Assembly (NCBI GenBank): GCA_026225945.1
Contig: JAMJFZ010001262.1
Span: 62,001 to 126,000 of the forward strand
From: Cricetomys ansorgei
Lineage: Eukaryota > Chordata > Mammalia > Rodentia > Nesomyidae
Reading direction: 5' to 3'
DNA: 64,000 nucleotides
Program-made: the position numbers and the translations under genes
Notes under the pieces: generated by a model
What the model was told of the DNA's origin: nothing
Database searches by the model: none
Seen by the model: the letters and a program-made list of their open reading frames with translations, nothing else
In this document: positions 63,145 through 64,000 of the stretch, piece after piece
Layout of the letters: each line of letters begins with the position of its first letter
Position numbering within the stretch: position 1 is the stretch's first letter

Positions 63145-63440
63145 ATGGAATCATGAACCCAGGAAACAGAGTCCAGAGACCAGCATCATGGTACAGATCT
63201 CAGTTTATTGTACAGGAGCAAAGGAGTTATATACAACACAGGAACCAATGGGGATGCCACACGTAGCACAACAAGCCAACCACTTGATGGGTCACCTGAC
63301 TGCATTATGAGAGAGAGGTAGAGTCAGCAGCAGGGATTTCCGGGGAGAAGGGGGAAGTGACCACTGCCCTAGTCCTGAGTCCTTTTGGGGCTCTACCAGT
63401 GTGCAGGAATCCGCCACCTTAGACCATGTGGTAAGTCCAG
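63145..63440 (-). mobile_element. ERV LTR-like fragment (class II type?)
   Basis: On the minus strand TTGTATATAACTCC (TATA-like), CCTGTACAATAAACTGAG (polyadenylation signal) and CTCTGGACTCTGTTTCCTGG follow the order of a short rodent ERVK-type LTR. No coding region beside it. Identification tentative. Confidence 0.45.
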
Positions 63441-63774
63441 GGCAGGACCATTTGAGAAGTCTGAAGAGCTGGTCATGCCTCTCTCTCCATTTCCCCTTCC
63501 ATCTCCACTAGGCTCATTTAAATTTCTCGCACACCTTGATACCAACTGCCTACATGAAAGACAACAATGCAGGTGACACAAAAATCTGGTCCGGGCAGCT
63601 CAACAAACTTGCTGAAGAAAGAGAAGCGAGAGTTAGTCAGACTAAAAAACATTGATAAAGAAATGGACATTGGTGAAGATCATCTCATCGAGGACTGCTG
63701 CTACAGCTGAAGTGGATCTTCATAAGGATACTCAGACTGTTAAGTTTATTGGATTAATAGTTGTGGTGCTTACA

Positions 63775-64000
63775 CACAACTGGGTGTCTGGGTGCCTGTG
63801 GGATGTCCAGACACCCCCATGCCTTGGTGCTTGTGGGATATCTGGTGTCTGTTTGAGGTCCAGGTGCCTGCATGATGTCCTGGTGCCTGCAAAAGGCCCT
63901 GGTGCCTGTGGAATGTTCAGGTGCCTGAGGGATAGCCAGGTGCCTGTGGCTGGGTGCCTGTGTGATGGCTGGGTACCTGTATCCTGTCTGGGTACCTGTG
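63775..64000. repeat. Degenerate minisatellite, cut by window end
   Basis: Recurrent GGTGCCTG followed by TGGGATGTCC-like spacers, with steps of roughly 20-30 bases. More than eight GGTGCCTG/GGTACCTG cores are visible and the array continues past the last base. Confidence 0.85.

Larger units (their letters stand above)
46860..64000. other. Intergenic DNA upstream of ORC5
   Basis: No exon of a known gene recognised on either strand. It is repeat-rich: SINEs, MaLR pieces, L1 3' ends and three LTR-like blocks are listed separately. I see nothing identifiable at about 46.9-47.8, 50.5-51.7, 54.1-57.3 and 59.0-61.0 kb. The long minus-strand frame at 59674-60069 has no family resemblance. Confidence 0.7.

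Noticed and set aside
61205..63440. A complete endogenous retrovirus between the LTR-like blocks at 61.2 and 63.2 kb
   Set aside because: The blocks are in opposite orientation, look unrelated to each other, and enclose an L1 fragment rather than retroviral genes.

Overview
The window looks like nuclear DNA from a muroid rodent; the species cannot be fixed from the sequence. B1, B2/B3, B4 and ID SINEs occur throughout, with MT/ORR1-type MaLR LTRs, an Lx-type L1 3' end and a URR1-like hAT element. Only one protein-coding gene is recognisable. It is ORC5 (origin recognition complex subunit 5) on the minus strand, with its start codon at 46284 inside a CpG island. I placed twelve coding exons by conceptual splicing. 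They add up to 1149 nt, or 383 codons, with no stop and no frame break, and every junction is GT-AG. Remembered human ORC5 is 435 residues and continues 52 residues past this point, so the C-terminal exon(s) should lie before base 1.

Layout. 1-14606 is intron 12 (incomplete): AT-rich with scattered SINEs. 14607-24634 holds exons 12 to 7, including a very short 81-bp intron 7. 24635-42446 holds exons 6 to 3, separated by introns of 3.3-6.3 kb that carry MaLR LTRs, an old L1 ORF1-like fragment, a hAT element with its target duplication, a UG-rich (transcribed strand) satellite and a 29-bp minisatellite. 42447-46284 holds exons 2 and 1. 46285-46860 is the promoter, with an 85-bp tandemly duplicated ETS/GC-box/CRE module and E2F-like sites.

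46860-64000 is upstream intergenic DNA. I see no conserved gene there. It contains an Lx 3' end, ancient L1 sequence, MaLR pieces, three LTR-like blocks (about 58.15, 61.2 and 63.15 kb), a decayed L1 ORF2 and the beginning of a degenerate minisatellite that runs off the window end. In human the next gene upstream of ORC5 is LHFPL3, far away, which fits an empty flank.

The open reading frames of 60-130 codons elsewhere look like chance or repeat-derived frames. I found no new multi-gene system. The observations most worth checking are the duplicated promoter module, the NAGNAG acceptor behind the 81-bp intron, the intronic UG-rich tract, the dimeric minisatellite and the hAT insertion.
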